Below, piece after piece: positions 34,173 to 43,587 of a stretch of DNA of 64,000 nt; the stretch's first letter is position 1; every line of letters begins with the position of its first letter. The translations under genes and the position numbers were made by a program. The notes under the pieces were generated by a model. It worked only from the letters and a program-made list of their open reading frames with translations. It was not told the DNA's origin and did no database searches. The stretch is from an uncultured Prevotella sp. (lineage in GTDB: Bacteria > Bacteroidota > Bacteroidia > Bacteroidales > Bacteroidaceae), in NCBI GenBank assembly GCA_900320905.1, contig ONTZ01000003.1, forward strand, positions 1-64,000, given 5' to 3'.

Positions 34173-34781
34173 CTATTCTATTGCTTTGCGCAGCCGCTCG
34201 AAATGCAGCAGCAGTTCCTTGTAGTCCAGTTCGTTGTGGATGTCGAAGCGGTTCCATAGGTCACCGCAAATCACCACACCGCCGAAGCCTAAGTCTTTGG
34301 CATACTTGATGTTGTCGATGTTCATACCCCCCAAGGCATACACCTTCCTGTCGATGAGCCCCAGTCGTGAGGCTTCTTTCAGTTCTTCTGCCGAAAACGA
34401 CTGTTTCTCGCTTTCCACCGTCTGACTGTCGAAGATAGACTGCAGGAACACGTAGTTCGAGTGTTTCTTGGCTTCTTGTAGTTCACTCACGGCATGGCAG
34501 GTACGTGTGATGTTACCCTTGTAACCCGTTGGCGGCTCCGTGCGGGCATCGTCGATGTGGATGCCCCTGAGTTTGTATTCTTCTTTCAGGTAGAAGTGAT
34601 GGTGCACGGTAATCCTGCTTGCCAGGTCGTCGCCAAGCAGTGTCAGCAGGCGCTCGGAGTACATCGGCGACGAACCAGGTTTGCAGAGATGTAGGTCGTC
34701 GAGTCCTTCCTCGAAAAGGTTGACAAGAATCTTGTCTTCCTCTACGAAAAATGTGGGTTTGGTAATGACAATTAACTTCAT
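34173..34781 (-). CDS. ThiE/TenI-like protein
   Basis: 202 residues of the thiamine phosphate synthase superfamily TIM barrel: LIVITKPTFF at the start, GIHIDDAR in the middle and YALGGMNIDNIKYAKDLGFGGVVICGDL as the phosphate-binding end. The usual ThiE substrate-binding Q-x-R-x-K near the N-terminus is replaced by DLHLCKPGSS, so thiamine synthesis is uncertain; TenI-like or other use is possible. No thi genes are adjacent. A minus-strand TACTTTTG box at 34811-34818 is the likely -7 element. Confidence 0.7.
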   Translation of the reverse strand: MKLIVITKPTFFVEEDKILVNLFEEGLDDLHLCKPGSSPMYSERLLTLLGDDLASRITVHHHFYLKEEYKLRGIHIDDARTEPPTGYKGNITRTCHAVSELQEAKKHSNYVFLQSIFDSQTVESEKQSFSAEELKEASRLGLIDRKVYALGGMNIDNIKYAKDLGFGGVVICGDLWNRFDIHNELDYKELLLHFERLRKAIE

Positions 34782-34893
34782 TTCCAGATAACTTTTCTCT
34801 TTCTCACGTGCAAAAGTACATCTTTTTTTAGATATAAGGACATAAGAACATATATTTTTTTGTTTCTTTTGTTCATTTGTCTAAAAAAAGCAG

Positions 34894-34901
34894 TAATTTT
34901 G
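34894..34901 (+). promoter_or_regulatory. -7 promoter box of fabD
   Basis: TAATTTTG followed by GCACCCG, as at several other promoters here. TTTG at 34868-34871 is 22 nt away and TTTG at 34876-34879 is 14 nt away, so the -33 element is uncertain. The start codon is 32 nt downstream. Confidence 0.6.
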
Positions 34902-34933
34902 CACCCGATTTAACATAAAAAGGTAAAAAGACA

Positions 34934-35836
34934 ATGAAAGCATTTGTATTTCCCGGACAGGGAGCACAGTTTACAGGAATGGGTAAAGATCTTTATGATA
35001 ACAACCCACTTGCAAAAGAACTTTTCGAGAAGGCCAACGATATTCTTGGCTACCGTATCACCGATATTATGTTTGAGGGAACTGACGAGGAACTCCGTCA
35101 GACGAAGGTGACACAGCCCGCCGTCTTCCTCCACAGCGTCATCTCCGCCCTCTGCATGGGCGACGCCTTCGACCCGAAGATGACTGCCGGCCATTCGCTC
35201 GGTGAGTTCTCAGCCCTCACGGCTGCCGGTGCCCTGAGTTTCGAGGATGGTCTGAAATTAGTGTATGCCCGTGCCATGGCGATGCAGAAGGCCTGCGAGG
35301 CCCAGCCCTCCACGATGGCAGCCATTATCGCCCTGCCCGACGAGAAGGTAGAGGAGGTGTGCGCCGAGGTGAGCAAGATGGGTAAGGGTGTGGTGGTTCC
35401 CGCCAATTACAACTGCCCCGGACAACTGGTTATCTCCGGCGATATCGATGCCATCAATGAGGCCTGCGAGCAGTTGAAGGCAGCCGGTGCCAAGCGTGCC
35501 CTGCCGCTGAAGGTGGGTGGTGCCTTCCACTCGCCACTGATGCAGCCCGCTAAGGACGAACTTCAGGCAGCCATTGAGCAGACAGAAATCAAGGCGCCCA
35601 AGTGCCCTGTCTATCAGAATGTGGATGCCAGGCCGCATACCGATCCCGCCGAGATTAAGGCCAACCTCATTGCGCAACTCACGTCTTCTGTCCGTTGGAC
35701 GCAGAGTGTGCAGAATATGATTGCCGACGGTGCCGACGACTTTACCGAGTGCGGACCCGGTAAGGCCCTTCAGGGTATGATTGCCAAGATCAACAAGGAG
35801 GTAACTGCTCACGGCATTGACACAAGTGAAAAATGA
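34934..35836 (+). CDS. fabD: Malonyl-CoA:ACP transacylase
   Basis: 300 residues. FVFPGQGAQ at the N-terminus, GHSLGEFSAL (86-95) with the nucleophilic Ser88, and GGAFHSPLM with the catalytic His are the family motifs. It moves malonyl from CoA to ACP for fatty acid synthesis. No other fab gene is adjacent. Its stop overlaps the start of the amylase gene (ATGA at 35833), an unusual pairing. Confidence 0.95.
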   Translation: MKAFVFPGQGAQFTGMGKDLYDNNPLAKELFEKANDILGYRITDIMFEGTDEELRQTKVTQPAVFLHSVISALCMGDAFDPKMTAGHSLGEFSALTAAGALSFEDGLKLVYARAMAMQKACEAQPSTMAAIIALPDEKVEEVCAEVSKMGKGVVVPANYNCPGQLVISGDIDAINEACEQLKAAGAKRALPLKVGGAFHSPLMQPAKDELQAAIEQTEIKAPKCPVYQNVDARPHTDPAEIKANLIAQLTSSVRWTQSVQNMIADGADDFTECGPGKALQGMIAKINKEVTAHGIDTSEK

Positions 35837-37488
35837 AAAGTGAAAAGTTAATACTTTATCAGGTTTTTACAAGACTGTACGGCAATCGGAACACTACCCG
35901 CAAGGAAGGTGGAACGATTGAGGAGAATGGTTGCGGAAAACTGAACGACTTCACGCCCAGCGCCCTGAAAAAGATCAGGGAGATGGGCGTGAGCCATATC
36001 TGGTACACAGGCATTATCCGCCACGCCACGATGACCGACTATTCGGCCTTTGGCATCCCCCGTCAGCATCCCGCCGTGGTGAAGGGTAGGGCAGGGTCGC
36101 CGTACGCCATTACTGATTATTACGATATCGATCCTGATCTGGCTGTGGATGTCCCTCAGCGTATGCAGGAGTTTGAATCACTTATCGAACGTACTCACAA
36201 GGCGGGTATGAAGGTCATTATTGACTTCGTACCCAACCACGTGGCGCGCCAGTACCACAGCATCTGCAAGCCTGATGGTGTAAAGGATCTGGGAGAGGGC
36301 GACAATCCCCAAAACGGATTTGACCCGCAGAACAACTTCTATTACTGTCCTGGACAGCGTTTCACGCCCTATTTCGATCTCTATCATGGCGAGGACGAAC
36401 CCTATATTGAGGAACCTGCCAAGGCTACGGGTAACGACTGCTTCCACAACGCCCCAGGCATGAACGACTGGTATGAGACCGTCAAACTGAACTATGGTGT
36501 CGACTACTATGCCGGTGGTGTGGGGCATTTCGTGCCCATCCCCAACACTTGGAGCAAGATGACCGACATCCTGCTGTTCTGGGCTGCGAAGGGCATCGAC
36601 GGTTTCCGTTGCGATATGGCGGAGATGGTGCCTGCCGCTTTCTGGCAGTGGGCCACCGACAAGGTGAAGTTCGCCTATCCCGACAAGATCTTCATCGGCG
36701 AAGTGTATAATCCTGCCGAGTACCGCAACTACCTCGCGGCAGGCTTCGACTACCTCTACGACAAGGTGGGTATGTACGATACACTCCGTGCCGTCGTCCG
36801 AGACCATCAGTCCACCCATGCCATCACCCATGCCTGGCAGCAGACCGACGACATCCGTGACCATATGCTCTACTTCCTTGAAAACCATGATGAACAGCGC
36901 ATTGCCAGCACGTTTTTCGCAGGTGACGCCGTGAAGGGTATTCCCGCCCTCGTCGTTTCTGCCTTGTTACAGCAGAACCCGCTGATGATCTATGCCGGAC
37001 AGGAGTACGGCGAGCGGGGCATGGACAAGGAGGGATTCAGCGGCAACGACGGCCGCACCACGATCTTCGACTATTGGAGCATCGACACCCTCGTGCGTGC
37101 TGCCCAGCGCAAACTCACTGTCGGGGAGAAGCGCCTGCACGATATATATAATAAGGTGATGAGGATTGCCAGCACAGAGCGGGCCGTTACCGAGGGTGTG
37201 TCCTTCGACCTCATGTATGTCAACGGTCACCTGCATCGGCAATATGCCTTTTTGCGGAAGGCTGGTAGCGAGGTACTTCTTGTTGTCACCAACTTCGACG
37301 AAATCGAACGTGCGGTTGATGTGATGCTTCCCGCCCATGCCTTCGACTACCTGAAACTGAAGGAAAAGACCGCCCAGGCTGTTGACCTCCTCACCGATGC
37401 AAAGCAGAAACTCCCGCTTTGCCGCGATGGGGCCGTCACCCTGACACTACCGTCCTCCGGCGCTCTCATCCTCAAATTCAAAGCATAA
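35833..37488 (+). CDS. Alpha-amylase family protein (GH13), cytoplasmic
   Basis: 551 residues without a signal peptide. The GH13 regions are present: VIIDFVPNHVA, GFRCDMAE (nucleophile Asp), IFIGEVYN (acid/base Glu) and FLENHDEQR (third acid). It likely acts on internal glycogen or imported maltodextrins, together with the synthase and phosphorylase at 28568-32860. It starts inside the fabD stop, so translation is coupled; the leader ATGAAAAGTGAAAAG belongs to the A-rich repeat type. Confidence 0.9.
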   Translation: MKSEKLILYQVFTRLYGNRNTTRKEGGTIEENGCGKLNDFTPSALKKIREMGVSHIWYTGIIRHATMTDYSAFGIPRQHPAVVKGRAGSPYAITDYYDIDPDLAVDVPQRMQEFESLIERTHKAGMKVIIDFVPNHVARQYHSICKPDGVKDLGEGDNPQNGFDPQNNFYYCPGQRFTPYFDLYHGEDEPYIEEPAKATGNDCFHNAPGMNDWYETVKLNYGVDYYAGGVGHFVPIPNTWSKMTDILLFWAAKGIDGFRCDMAEMVPAAFWQWATDKVKFAYPDKIFIGEVYNPAEYRNYLAAGFDYLYDKVGMYDTLRAVVRDHQSTHAITHAWQQTDDIRDHMLYFLENHDEQRIASTFFAGDAVKGIPALVVSALLQQNPLMIYAGQEYGERGMDKEGFSGNDGRTTIFDYWSIDTLVRAAQRKLTVGEKRLHDIYNKVMRIASTERAVTEGVSFDLMYVNGHLHRQYAFLRKAGSEVLLVVTNFDEIERAVDVMLPAHAFDYLKLKEKTAQAVDLLTDAKQKLPLCRDGAVTLTLPSSGALILKFKA

Positions 37489-37504
37489 GCATTAAGAGAG
37501 GTAC

Positions 37505-37562
37505 GCAGCGCCCGCTGCTGATAAAAGACACGCTCGCTGCCGATATCAGCAGCGGGCGCTGC
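37505..37562. repeat. GC-rich inverted repeat
   Basis: GCAGCGCCCGCTGCTGATA (37505-37523) and its exact reverse complement (37544-37562) form a 19-bp stem around 20 nt. A third partial unit (CCGCTGCTGATT, from about 37580) follows, and AGACACG recurs between units. The composition is much more GC-rich than nearby intergenic DNA. There is no T-run, so this is not a normal terminator. Confidence 0.85.
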
Positions 37563-37703
37563 TGATTATAGACACGGCCGCTGCTGATTCGAAAGGAACG
37601 GGCTTTCTCCCTGTTCCAACGGCACTTTACCCCTATAAACAATGTTCCTTTTCCCCTGTTCCCTATATCTTAACAACCGTAAAGGTATATCCTTTTGTCT
37701 TTT

Positions 37704-37735
37704 TTTGGTGTTTACAAATATTATTCGTATCTTTG
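37704..37735 (+). promoter_or_regulatory. Promoter of the AlaX-like gene
   Basis: -33 TTTG (37704-37707), a 20-nt spacer and -7 TATCTTTG (37728-37735). The start codon lies only 8 nt after the box, so the leader is very short or the transcript is leaderless. Confidence 0.8.
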
Positions 37736-37743
37736 CACCCGAG

Positions 37744-38211
37744 ATGGGACAGGATTACATTTTAAACGACCACAACAAGGATGAGTTTCCGCCTGCGCAT
37801 ACGGCGGAACATCTGTTGAACCAGACGATGATTCGTATCTTCGGCTGCGAGCGGAGTTATAATGCCCACGTGGAACGGAAGAAGAGTAAGATGAGTTTCT
37901 ATCTGGATCAGAAGCCGACGCGGCAGGAGGAGAAGGAGATAGAGCGGCGGATGAATGAACTGATAGACGAAGACCTACCCGTGACGTATGAGTTTGTGAC
38001 ACGTGACGAACTGCCGGAGGAGATATCGACAGACCGACTGCCAGACGATGCCTCGGACACGATACGGCTGGTGCGCATTGGTGACTACGATGTGTGTCCG
38101 TGTATCGGCAAGCATGTGAGGAGCACCTCGCAGATAGGACGCTTCGAGATGCTCGGCACTAACTGGGATGAGAAAGAACGGTCGTTCCGGGTGCGCTTTA
38201 AAATAGTATAA
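37744..38211 (+). CDS. AlaX-like trans-editing protein
   Basis: 155 residues from the ATG at 37744; the frame is open upstream, but that part overlaps the promoter. HTAEHLLNQTM (HxxxH) and CPCIGKHV (CxxxH) are the zinc-site motifs of the AlaRS/ThrRS second additional domain. Free-standing versions hydrolyse mischarged tRNAs, for example Ser-tRNA-Ala. It lacks the N-terminal domain of the larger AlaX types. The tRNA substrate is not certain from sequence. Confidence 0.8.
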   Translation: MGQDYILNDHNKDEFPPAHTAEHLLNQTMIRIFGCERSYNAHVERKKSKMSFYLDQKPTRQEEKEIERRMNELIDEDLPVTYEFVTRDELPEEISTDRLPDDASDTIRLVRIGDYDVCPCIGKHVRSTSQIGRFEMLGTNWDEKERSFRVRFKIV

Positions 38212-38214
38212 ATC

Positions 38215-38246
38215 AATAAATCCTGGCCAGACGGCCAGGATTTATT
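38215..38246. terminator. Bidirectional terminator
   Basis: AATAAATCCTGGCC (38215-38228) pairs perfectly with GGCCAGGATTTATT (38233-38246), loop AGAC. It lies between two convergent genes. Confidence 0.9.
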
Positions 38247-38247
38247 G

Positions 38248-39330
38248 TTATTCTTCGGAATTGGGCTTGTTGATGTCGAGTTTCATAAACACTGGGTAGT
38301 GGTCAGAGTAGGTGAGTTCTTTCTTGTAGTAGGTCATACCCTTGAACACCTTGTCGTGGAAGATGTAGTCGATGCGCACGTTCTTCTTGCCACCGCGGAA
38401 GGTGTACATATAACCGCTGCCGCACTCCTTGAAACCATCGACTTTGTCGCCCAGCATCGTGTTGTAGACATAGGAGTAGGGCACATCGTTGAAGTCGCCG
38501 CAGACGATGACGGGCACTTCCGACTCACGCATATCCATCGCCAGCACATTCGCCTGGCCCGCACGGGCCATCATCCCGATGGTGTAGTTGCCGTAGAGGG
38601 CGCGGAGCAGGCGGTTGCTCTCCGTTTCAATACCGGTGTTGACCTGGGCCTTGGCAGCGCGGTGCAAGGTGCCGTTGATGCCAGTGGTCTCCAAGTGGGC
38701 GTTATAGACGCGGATGACCTGATCCTGCACTTTCACCTCTACCCACATGGCGCTGTTGTTGGTCATCTCGAAGGGGATGTTCTTCGAACGAACGACGGGA
38801 TAGCGGCTGTAAACCACCATATCGTTCTTTCCCATCACCATATAGGGGAAGTACTCCTTGTAGGAATCGGAGTTCTTCTTGTCGCCGCTCTGGTCGGAAT
38901 ACTCCTGGAAACAGCAGATATCGACCTTCTGCTTCTTCATCTCGGAGAGGATGTCCTGCGCCATGAAGCCTGATGCCTCACGTCCGAACAGGGCCACGTT
39001 ATAAGTGGCGATTTTCAGGCCGGGCTGTTTCTCGACGGCTTCGCCGGGCTCACCGAACTGATAGAGCGTGCCGATATATGGAATACAACAGAGCAGGGTG
39101 ATGAACGGTATGAGAGCCCAGTGCCAACGGCGCATGATGAGCCAGTAGAGCAGTAGGACGGCATTGCCTATGATGAGAACGGGTAGGGCATAGACCAGGA
39201 GCGAACGTGCCGTGTTACCGGCTGGATTGACATTGCCGCCGAACAGTCCTACAAATGTAAAAATCATCATCAGGGCGGTGATGATGAGGATCATGAACGA
39301 GAAATACTTCTGTACTGCAAGTTTACCCAT
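38248..39330 (-). CDS. Membrane-bound endonuclease/exonuclease/phosphatase family protein
   Basis: 360 residues. Three membrane segments lie in the first 95 residues, followed by an EEP domain with intact catalytic set: YNVALFG (Asn), CCFQEYS (Glu), YNAHLET (His), CGDFNDVP (Asp, Asn) and YSDHYPV (Asp, His). It is a metal-dependent phosphodiesterase or phosphatase facing away from the cytoplasm, on nucleic acid, nucleotide or lipid substrates. It lies 15 nt after the hybrid kinase gene and may be cotranscribed. Confidence 0.85.
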   Translation of the reverse strand: MGKLAVQKYFSFMILIITALMMIFTFVGLFGGNVNPAGNTARSLLVYALPVLIIGNAVLLLYWLIMRRWHWALIPFITLLCCIPYIGTLYQFGEPGEAVEKQPGLKIATYNVALFGREASGFMAQDILSEMKKQKVDICCFQEYSDQSGDKKNSDSYKEYFPYMVMGKNDMVVYSRYPVVRSKNIPFEMTNNSAMWVEVKVQDQVIRVYNAHLETTGINGTLHRAAKAQVNTGIETESNRLLRALYGNYTIGMMARAGQANVLAMDMRESEVPVIVCGDFNDVPYSYVYNTMLGDKVDGFKECGSGYMYTFRGGKKNVRIDYIFHDKVFKGMTYYKKELTYSDHYPVFMKLDINKPNSEE

Positions 39331-39345
39331 ATTGATTGCTTGTCT

Positions 39346-40593
39346 TTAGTCAACGTATTTTCTGACCATCTCGATGAGGTGCTCCACACGGAAGGGCTTC
39401 GACATGAACTCATCGCAGCCGGCGGCCTTGGCCTGACGGATATCCTCGTCGAAGGCGTAGGCACTCAGGGCGACAACGGGGGTGTTGTGTGACACTTCCT
39501 TGATGATGCGGGTGGCATCCAGTCCGTTCATGCCCGGCATACGGATGTCCATCAGGATCATGTCGGGATGCTCGTCTTCGTTCATCTGTACGGCTTCGAT
39601 GCCGTTGTGAGCACGGAGAAGACGATAGCGCTTTTGGAGCACAATCTTTACCAGTTCGTAGTTGCTGTCCTCGTCTTCCACCACGAGGATGGTCTTCATA
39701 TTCTGTAGCGGACGCTCGCTGACGCGGATGGTGCGTACGTTGGCAGAGGTGGTAGTGCTCTCTGTGCTGATGTCGCCCACAGTACCCTCGAAGGGCAGGA
39801 CGAAGGTGAAGGTACTGCCCTTACCCACGGTGGATTCCACGCGGATGGTTCCGCCAAGTTTCTCGACGATAATCTTGCAGAGCGCCAGTCCGAGGCCGAA
39901 GCCCTGTTGTTGTTCTGCATCGCCAGAGACATAGGTGTCGAAGATATGCTCTTGTATCTCTGGTGCGATGCCCGAACCTGTATCTGCTACGAAGAACTCG
40001 ATGTTCTGCATCTCGTCGATGAGCCGGTAACCGTAAGTGATTCTGCCGTTAGGGGTATGCTTCAAGGCATTGCCGATGAGGTTGGACAACACTTGTGTGA
40101 TGCGGTTGGCGTCGGTCTTCAACATAGCCGACAATATAGGCTTGTCCCATTCCAGTTTCACGGAGTCAGGGCAACGGAACTTGAAGATCTGGGTGATGCT
40201 CTCGCATAGTTGGTTGAGATCCGTCATATCTTTCTTGATGGCGATGTCTCCGGATTCTACACGGGAGAGGTCGAGAATCTCATTGACGAGACTTCCCAGT
40301 CGCTGGTTATTGCTCTCAATGATCTGGTAGTATTTCATGCGCTCCACCTCAGAGTCGGTTTCCACAAGGACACGTGAGAAGCCCTCGATTGCATTCAAGG
40401 GAGTACGGATCTCATGGCTCATGTTGGCCAGGAAGAGAGACTTCATCTGGCTGGCTTTCTCAGCCTTCTGCGCCTTCTCCTCGTACTCTTTGAGTTTCTT
40501 GTTTGCAATTTCGAGTTGCTCTGTTGCCAGTTTCAGCCTTCTGTTTACTTCGGCAAATTTTTGTAGCAGTATCTCTTTCTCACTTTTTTCCAT
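39346..40593 (-). CDS. Soluble hybrid sensor histidine kinase
   Basis: 415 residues from the ATG at 40593. No membrane segment or PAS domain: an N-terminal coiled coil (1-50), HisKA with ANMSHEIRTPLNAIEGF (His60), HATPase with GSGIAPEIQEHIFD and GFGLGLALCK, then a receiver domain (about 290-412) with the phosphoacceptor in DMILMDIRMPG and the lysine in MSKPFR. The signal must be cytoplasmic or come from a partner. No separate output regulator is adjacent. Its promoter is at 40651-40681. Confidence 0.93.
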   Translation of the reverse strand: MEKSEKEILLQKFAEVNRRLKLATEQLEIANKKLKEYEEKAQKAEKASQMKSLFLANMSHEIRTPLNAIEGFSRVLVETDSEVERMKYYQIIESNNQRLGSLVNEILDLSRVESGDIAIKKDMTDLNQLCESITQIFKFRCPDSVKLEWDKPILSAMLKTDANRITQVLSNLIGNALKHTPNGRITYGYRLIDEMQNIEFFVADTGSGIAPEIQEHIFDTYVSGDAEQQQGFGLGLALCKIIVEKLGGTIRVESTVGKGSTFTFVLPFEGTVGDISTESTTTSANVRTIRVSERPLQNMKTILVVEDEDSNYELVKIVLQKRYRLLRAHNGIEAVQMNEDEHPDMILMDIRMPGMNGLDATRIIKEVSHNTPVVALSAYAFDEDIRQAKAAGCDEFMSKPFRVEHLIEMVRKYVD

Positions 40594-40650
40594 TGGGCAC
40601 TTGACGCTCTTTCCTTCTATACAAAAGGTTTTAATTAGCCTATTTGGGTA

Positions 40651-40681
40651 CAAAAGTAAGAAAAAAAATTAGAAATACAAA
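40651..40681 (-). promoter_or_regulatory. Promoter of the hybrid kinase
   Basis: On the minus strand: -33 TTTG (40681-40678), a 19-nt spacer and -7 TACTTTTG (40658-40651). Confidence 0.75.
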
Positions 40682-40697
40682 ATAATCGACGTTTTTT

Positions 40698-41882
40698 TCA
40701 ACTTCTTTTTGCTTTTTCCCACGTACCGCTGTTGCTGTGACTTTTCAGATAAGCCATTCCTCTGAACACATTCAGGTTCATAAAGACGAAGTAGTAAGCG
40801 GTATAGAGCAGTTTGTTGCGGTGTCCGTGTTCGCTCAGGATGTAGCCCAACAGGGCGGCAAGATAAAAGAGCAATTGCAGGATGAGCGTGATAGTAAAGA
40901 AATAGCCTGCTCCCATAGCGACGAGCATGGCGTTGATGATCAGTAGTAGTACCATCGCTATTGGTGTGACACTCCAACGCAGCACGCGGTGGCTGATATA
41001 CTGGAAGGCCACTAACGGCTGGTGGAAGGGGTTGAGCATCTTACGGAGCCACCAGATGCTTTGCAGTCCTCCGGCGGCGATGCGACGCTTGCGCTTCGAC
41101 TCCTCGTGGATGTCGGCAGAACCGTATTCCAAGGCATAGGCATCAGGGGCGTAGGCGATGCGATGGCCCTCGTCGACGACATACATCGACATCATAAAGT
41201 CATCGAGCAGGGCATTGTCGGGTACGTCACGACAGAGTGTGGGATCCATCGCGTAGAGTTCGCCAGCGGCTCCCATCGTGGAATAGAGTTCGCTGTCCCA
41301 CTTTTTCAGCGTACTCTCATAGCGCCAGTAGAGTCCTTCGCCCTCGGCAGCCATCTCGCCAGCCTTACGGGCTGCAACGCGTTTCTCGCCGCTGACGCAG
41401 CCAACCGTCTTGTCCATGAACAGACGGGCAATCTCCTTCATCGCACCGCTGTTGATCATGGTGTTGGCATCAGTAAAGGCCACATACTGGGTCTTGATCT
41501 CGCGCAGTCCGTGTTTCAGGGCTGCTGTCTTGCCGCGTCGTTCCGGACTATACACGATGTCAACTTCAGGGTAGGCGGCCAGCAGTTCGTTGGTACGGTC
41601 GTTGCTGCCGTCAGTCACCCACATCACCCTGAACTTATCTTTCGGATAGTCCAGGGCGCGGGTGTTCTGCATTTTCTCTGCCACGACGTCCTGTTCGTTG
41701 TAAGCGCAGATCATAAGTGTCATCGTGGGAAGTTCGTCATCCGTTGGCATCGGGGTAGGAGTGGGCCTTCCCTTTACGAGCCGCTTGATGCGGATGATGA
41801 GCCACAATAGTATTCCATAGCCTAAATAGGTATAGAACACGATGAACATGCAAATCCAAAACAGAACCTTCAACAGCAACAT
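40698..41882 (-). CDS. Membrane glycosyltransferase family 2
   Basis: 394 residues. One N-terminal membrane segment (3-32), a GT2 domain with MICAYNEQDVV, the nucleotide-sugar motif FTDANT and the acceptor/base DDFMMS, then GLQSIWWLR and two or three C-terminal membrane helices (about 305-365). This is the layout of processive polysaccharide synthases such as PgaC-like enzymes. The product is unknown. It lies 18 nt after the RNase gene, at the end of the HU operon. Confidence 0.88.
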   Translation of the reverse strand: MLLLKVLFWICMFIVFYTYLGYGILLWLIIRIKRLVKGRPTPTPMPTDDELPTMTLMICAYNEQDVVAEKMQNTRALDYPKDKFRVMWVTDGSNDRTNELLAAYPEVDIVYSPERRGKTAALKHGLREIKTQYVAFTDANTMINSGAMKEIARLFMDKTVGCVSGEKRVAARKAGEMAAEGEGLYWRYESTLKKWDSELYSTMGAAGELYAMDPTLCRDVPDNALLDDFMMSMYVVDEGHRIAYAPDAYALEYGSADIHEESKRKRRIAAGGLQSIWWLRKMLNPFHQPLVAFQYISHRVLRWSVTPIAMVLLLIINAMLVAMGAGYFFTITLILQLLFYLAALLGYILSEHGHRNKLLYTAYYFVFMNLNVFRGMAYLKSHSNSGTWEKAKRS

Positions 41883-41900
41883 TTTTACTTTTTTACCTTT

Positions 41901-43475
41901 TTAGGTTGTTTCAATTTCCTCCTGCATGTCGATAAACTGGCGGTCTGCATCATAGAACTCATATTGCAGGAAGGCCAGTTTCTGCGACGGCACAATATGC
42001 ACGCCCAGGCCATACCTCATCTGCCACTTCATTTTCAGGCTGATGGCGCCCTTGTTGATGTAGGCAGCAACGTAGGGGTGTACGTGCAGGTAGAACTTGC
42101 GGATTCCAATATTGTTGACCAAGCGGTCAATCTTGCTCTCTAACTGATCTGTAAAGAGGATGCTGGACTTGATTTTGCCAGATCCGTGACAGGTAGGACA
42201 TTCCTCTTCGACATTGACATCCATGGCGGGGCGCACCCTTTGACGGGTAATCTGCATCAGACCGAATTTCGAGAGTGGTAGGATGTTGTGCTTGGCGCGG
42301 TCTTTCTGCATGTTCTTGCACATCCGCTCGTAAAGCATCTGACGGTCTTCTGCCAAATTCATATCCACGAAGTCCACTACGATGATTCCTCCCATATCAC
42401 GTAGTCTCAGTTGGCGTGCCAGTTCGTCGGCTGCCCCGAGGTTGGTCTCCAGTGCGTTGGCCTCTTGTCCGTTGTCTTTCTTTACGCGGGTACCGCTGTT
42501 TACATCCACCACGTGCATCGCCTCTGTGTGCTCAATGATGAGATAGGCTCCATGCTTGTAGTTGACGGTCTTGCCGAATCCTGACTTGAGTTGCTTGGTG
42601 ACGTTGAAGTTGTCGAAGATAGGCACCGTACCCTTGTAGAGTTTCACGATGTCCTTCTTCTCCGGGGCAATCAGTTCGACGTAGTCGCTCACTTGGTGAT
42701 ACATATCCTCGTCGTTGATGTGAATGCCGTCGTAGGTGGGATTGAACAGGTCGCGCAGCAGTGCGACGGCCCGACTCTGTTCCTCAAAGCACAGTTGTGG
42801 ACGCTCTGTGGTCTTCTGTACCTTGGTGATTGTGTCTTCCCAGCGTTTCAGCAGGATTTTCAACTCAGCATCAAGTTCGGCAGCGCGTTTGCCTTCTGCC
42901 ACCGTGCGTACAATGACGCCGAAGTTCTTAGGCTTGATGCTCTGAATGAGTTGTTTCAGGCGGCTTCTTTCTTCGCCTTTTTTGATTTTTGTCGATACGG
43001 AAACACTATCCTCGAAGGGCATCAGTACCAGATAGCGCCCAGCAAAACTGAGTTCGCACGTCAGTCGGGGACCTTTGGTGTTGATGGGTTCCTTCACGAT
43101 CTGCACCAGCAATTCCTGTCCCACCTTTAATGTGTTGGCAATGCTGCCGTCTTTTTTCAGGATGGGCTGGATGGTGGCCTTTTGGATGGGATAGAGTTTC
43201 TTTCGGTCGCTCACTACCTGTTTCAGGTATTTTTCGTAGGAGCAGAATTGAGAGCCCAGGTCAAGATAGTGCAGGAATGCCACGCGTTCTGCGCCGACGT
43301 CGACAAAGCAGGCGTTCAGTCCTGGCATCAGTTTTTTCACCTTTGCCACGTAGATGTTGCCCACAGAGAACGATGCCGTGCGCTGCTCCTTCTGGTATTC
43401 CACCAGCGTCTTATCTTCGAGCAGGGCAATGGAGATGTCCTTCGGTTGCACATCGATGATTACTTCGCTTGTCAT
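41901..43475 (-). CDS. rng: Ribonuclease G/E family protein
   Basis: 524 residues from the ATG at 43475; a TTG three codons upstream is possible. An S1 domain (about 38-125, GNIYVAKVKKLMPGLNACFVDVG) is followed by the catalytic core (INTKGPRLTCELSFAGRYLVLMP and the DFVDMN metal region) and CPTCHGSG, the cysteine motif linking subunits through zinc. There is no long unstructured C-terminus as in RNase E. It processes rRNA and mRNA. It is third in an operon after HU and the 29-residue protein. Confidence 0.93.
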   Translation of the reverse strand: MTSEVIIDVQPKDISIALLEDKTLVEYQKEQRTASFSVGNIYVAKVKKLMPGLNACFVDVGAERVAFLHYLDLGSQFCSYEKYLKQVVSDRKKLYPIQKATIQPILKKDGSIANTLKVGQELLVQIVKEPINTKGPRLTCELSFAGRYLVLMPFEDSVSVSTKIKKGEERSRLKQLIQSIKPKNFGVIVRTVAEGKRAAELDAELKILLKRWEDTITKVQKTTERPQLCFEEQSRAVALLRDLFNPTYDGIHINDEDMYHQVSDYVELIAPEKKDIVKLYKGTVPIFDNFNVTKQLKSGFGKTVNYKHGAYLIIEHTEAMHVVDVNSGTRVKKDNGQEANALETNLGAADELARQLRLRDMGGIIVVDFVDMNLAEDRQMLYERMCKNMQKDRAKHNILPLSKFGLMQITRQRVRPAMDVNVEEECPTCHGSGKIKSSILFTDQLESKIDRLVNNIGIRKFYLHVHPYVAAYINKGAISLKMKWQMRYGLGVHIVPSQKLAFLQYEFYDADRQFIDMQEEIETT

Positions 43476-43587
43476 TTGTCGCAAATTTTTCTTGACGGGG
43501 TTAATAACTCAAAAGGGTGTGTCGCAACCCTTCTTGGATTTGCTGGCACACTCCTTTCATTTCTTTTGCTGCTTGCAATCGCCTTGC

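Noticed and set aside
38245-38973. Open frame antisense to the EEP phosphatase
   Set aside because: The EEP gene has all catalytic motifs; the antisense frame has none and begins within the terminator.
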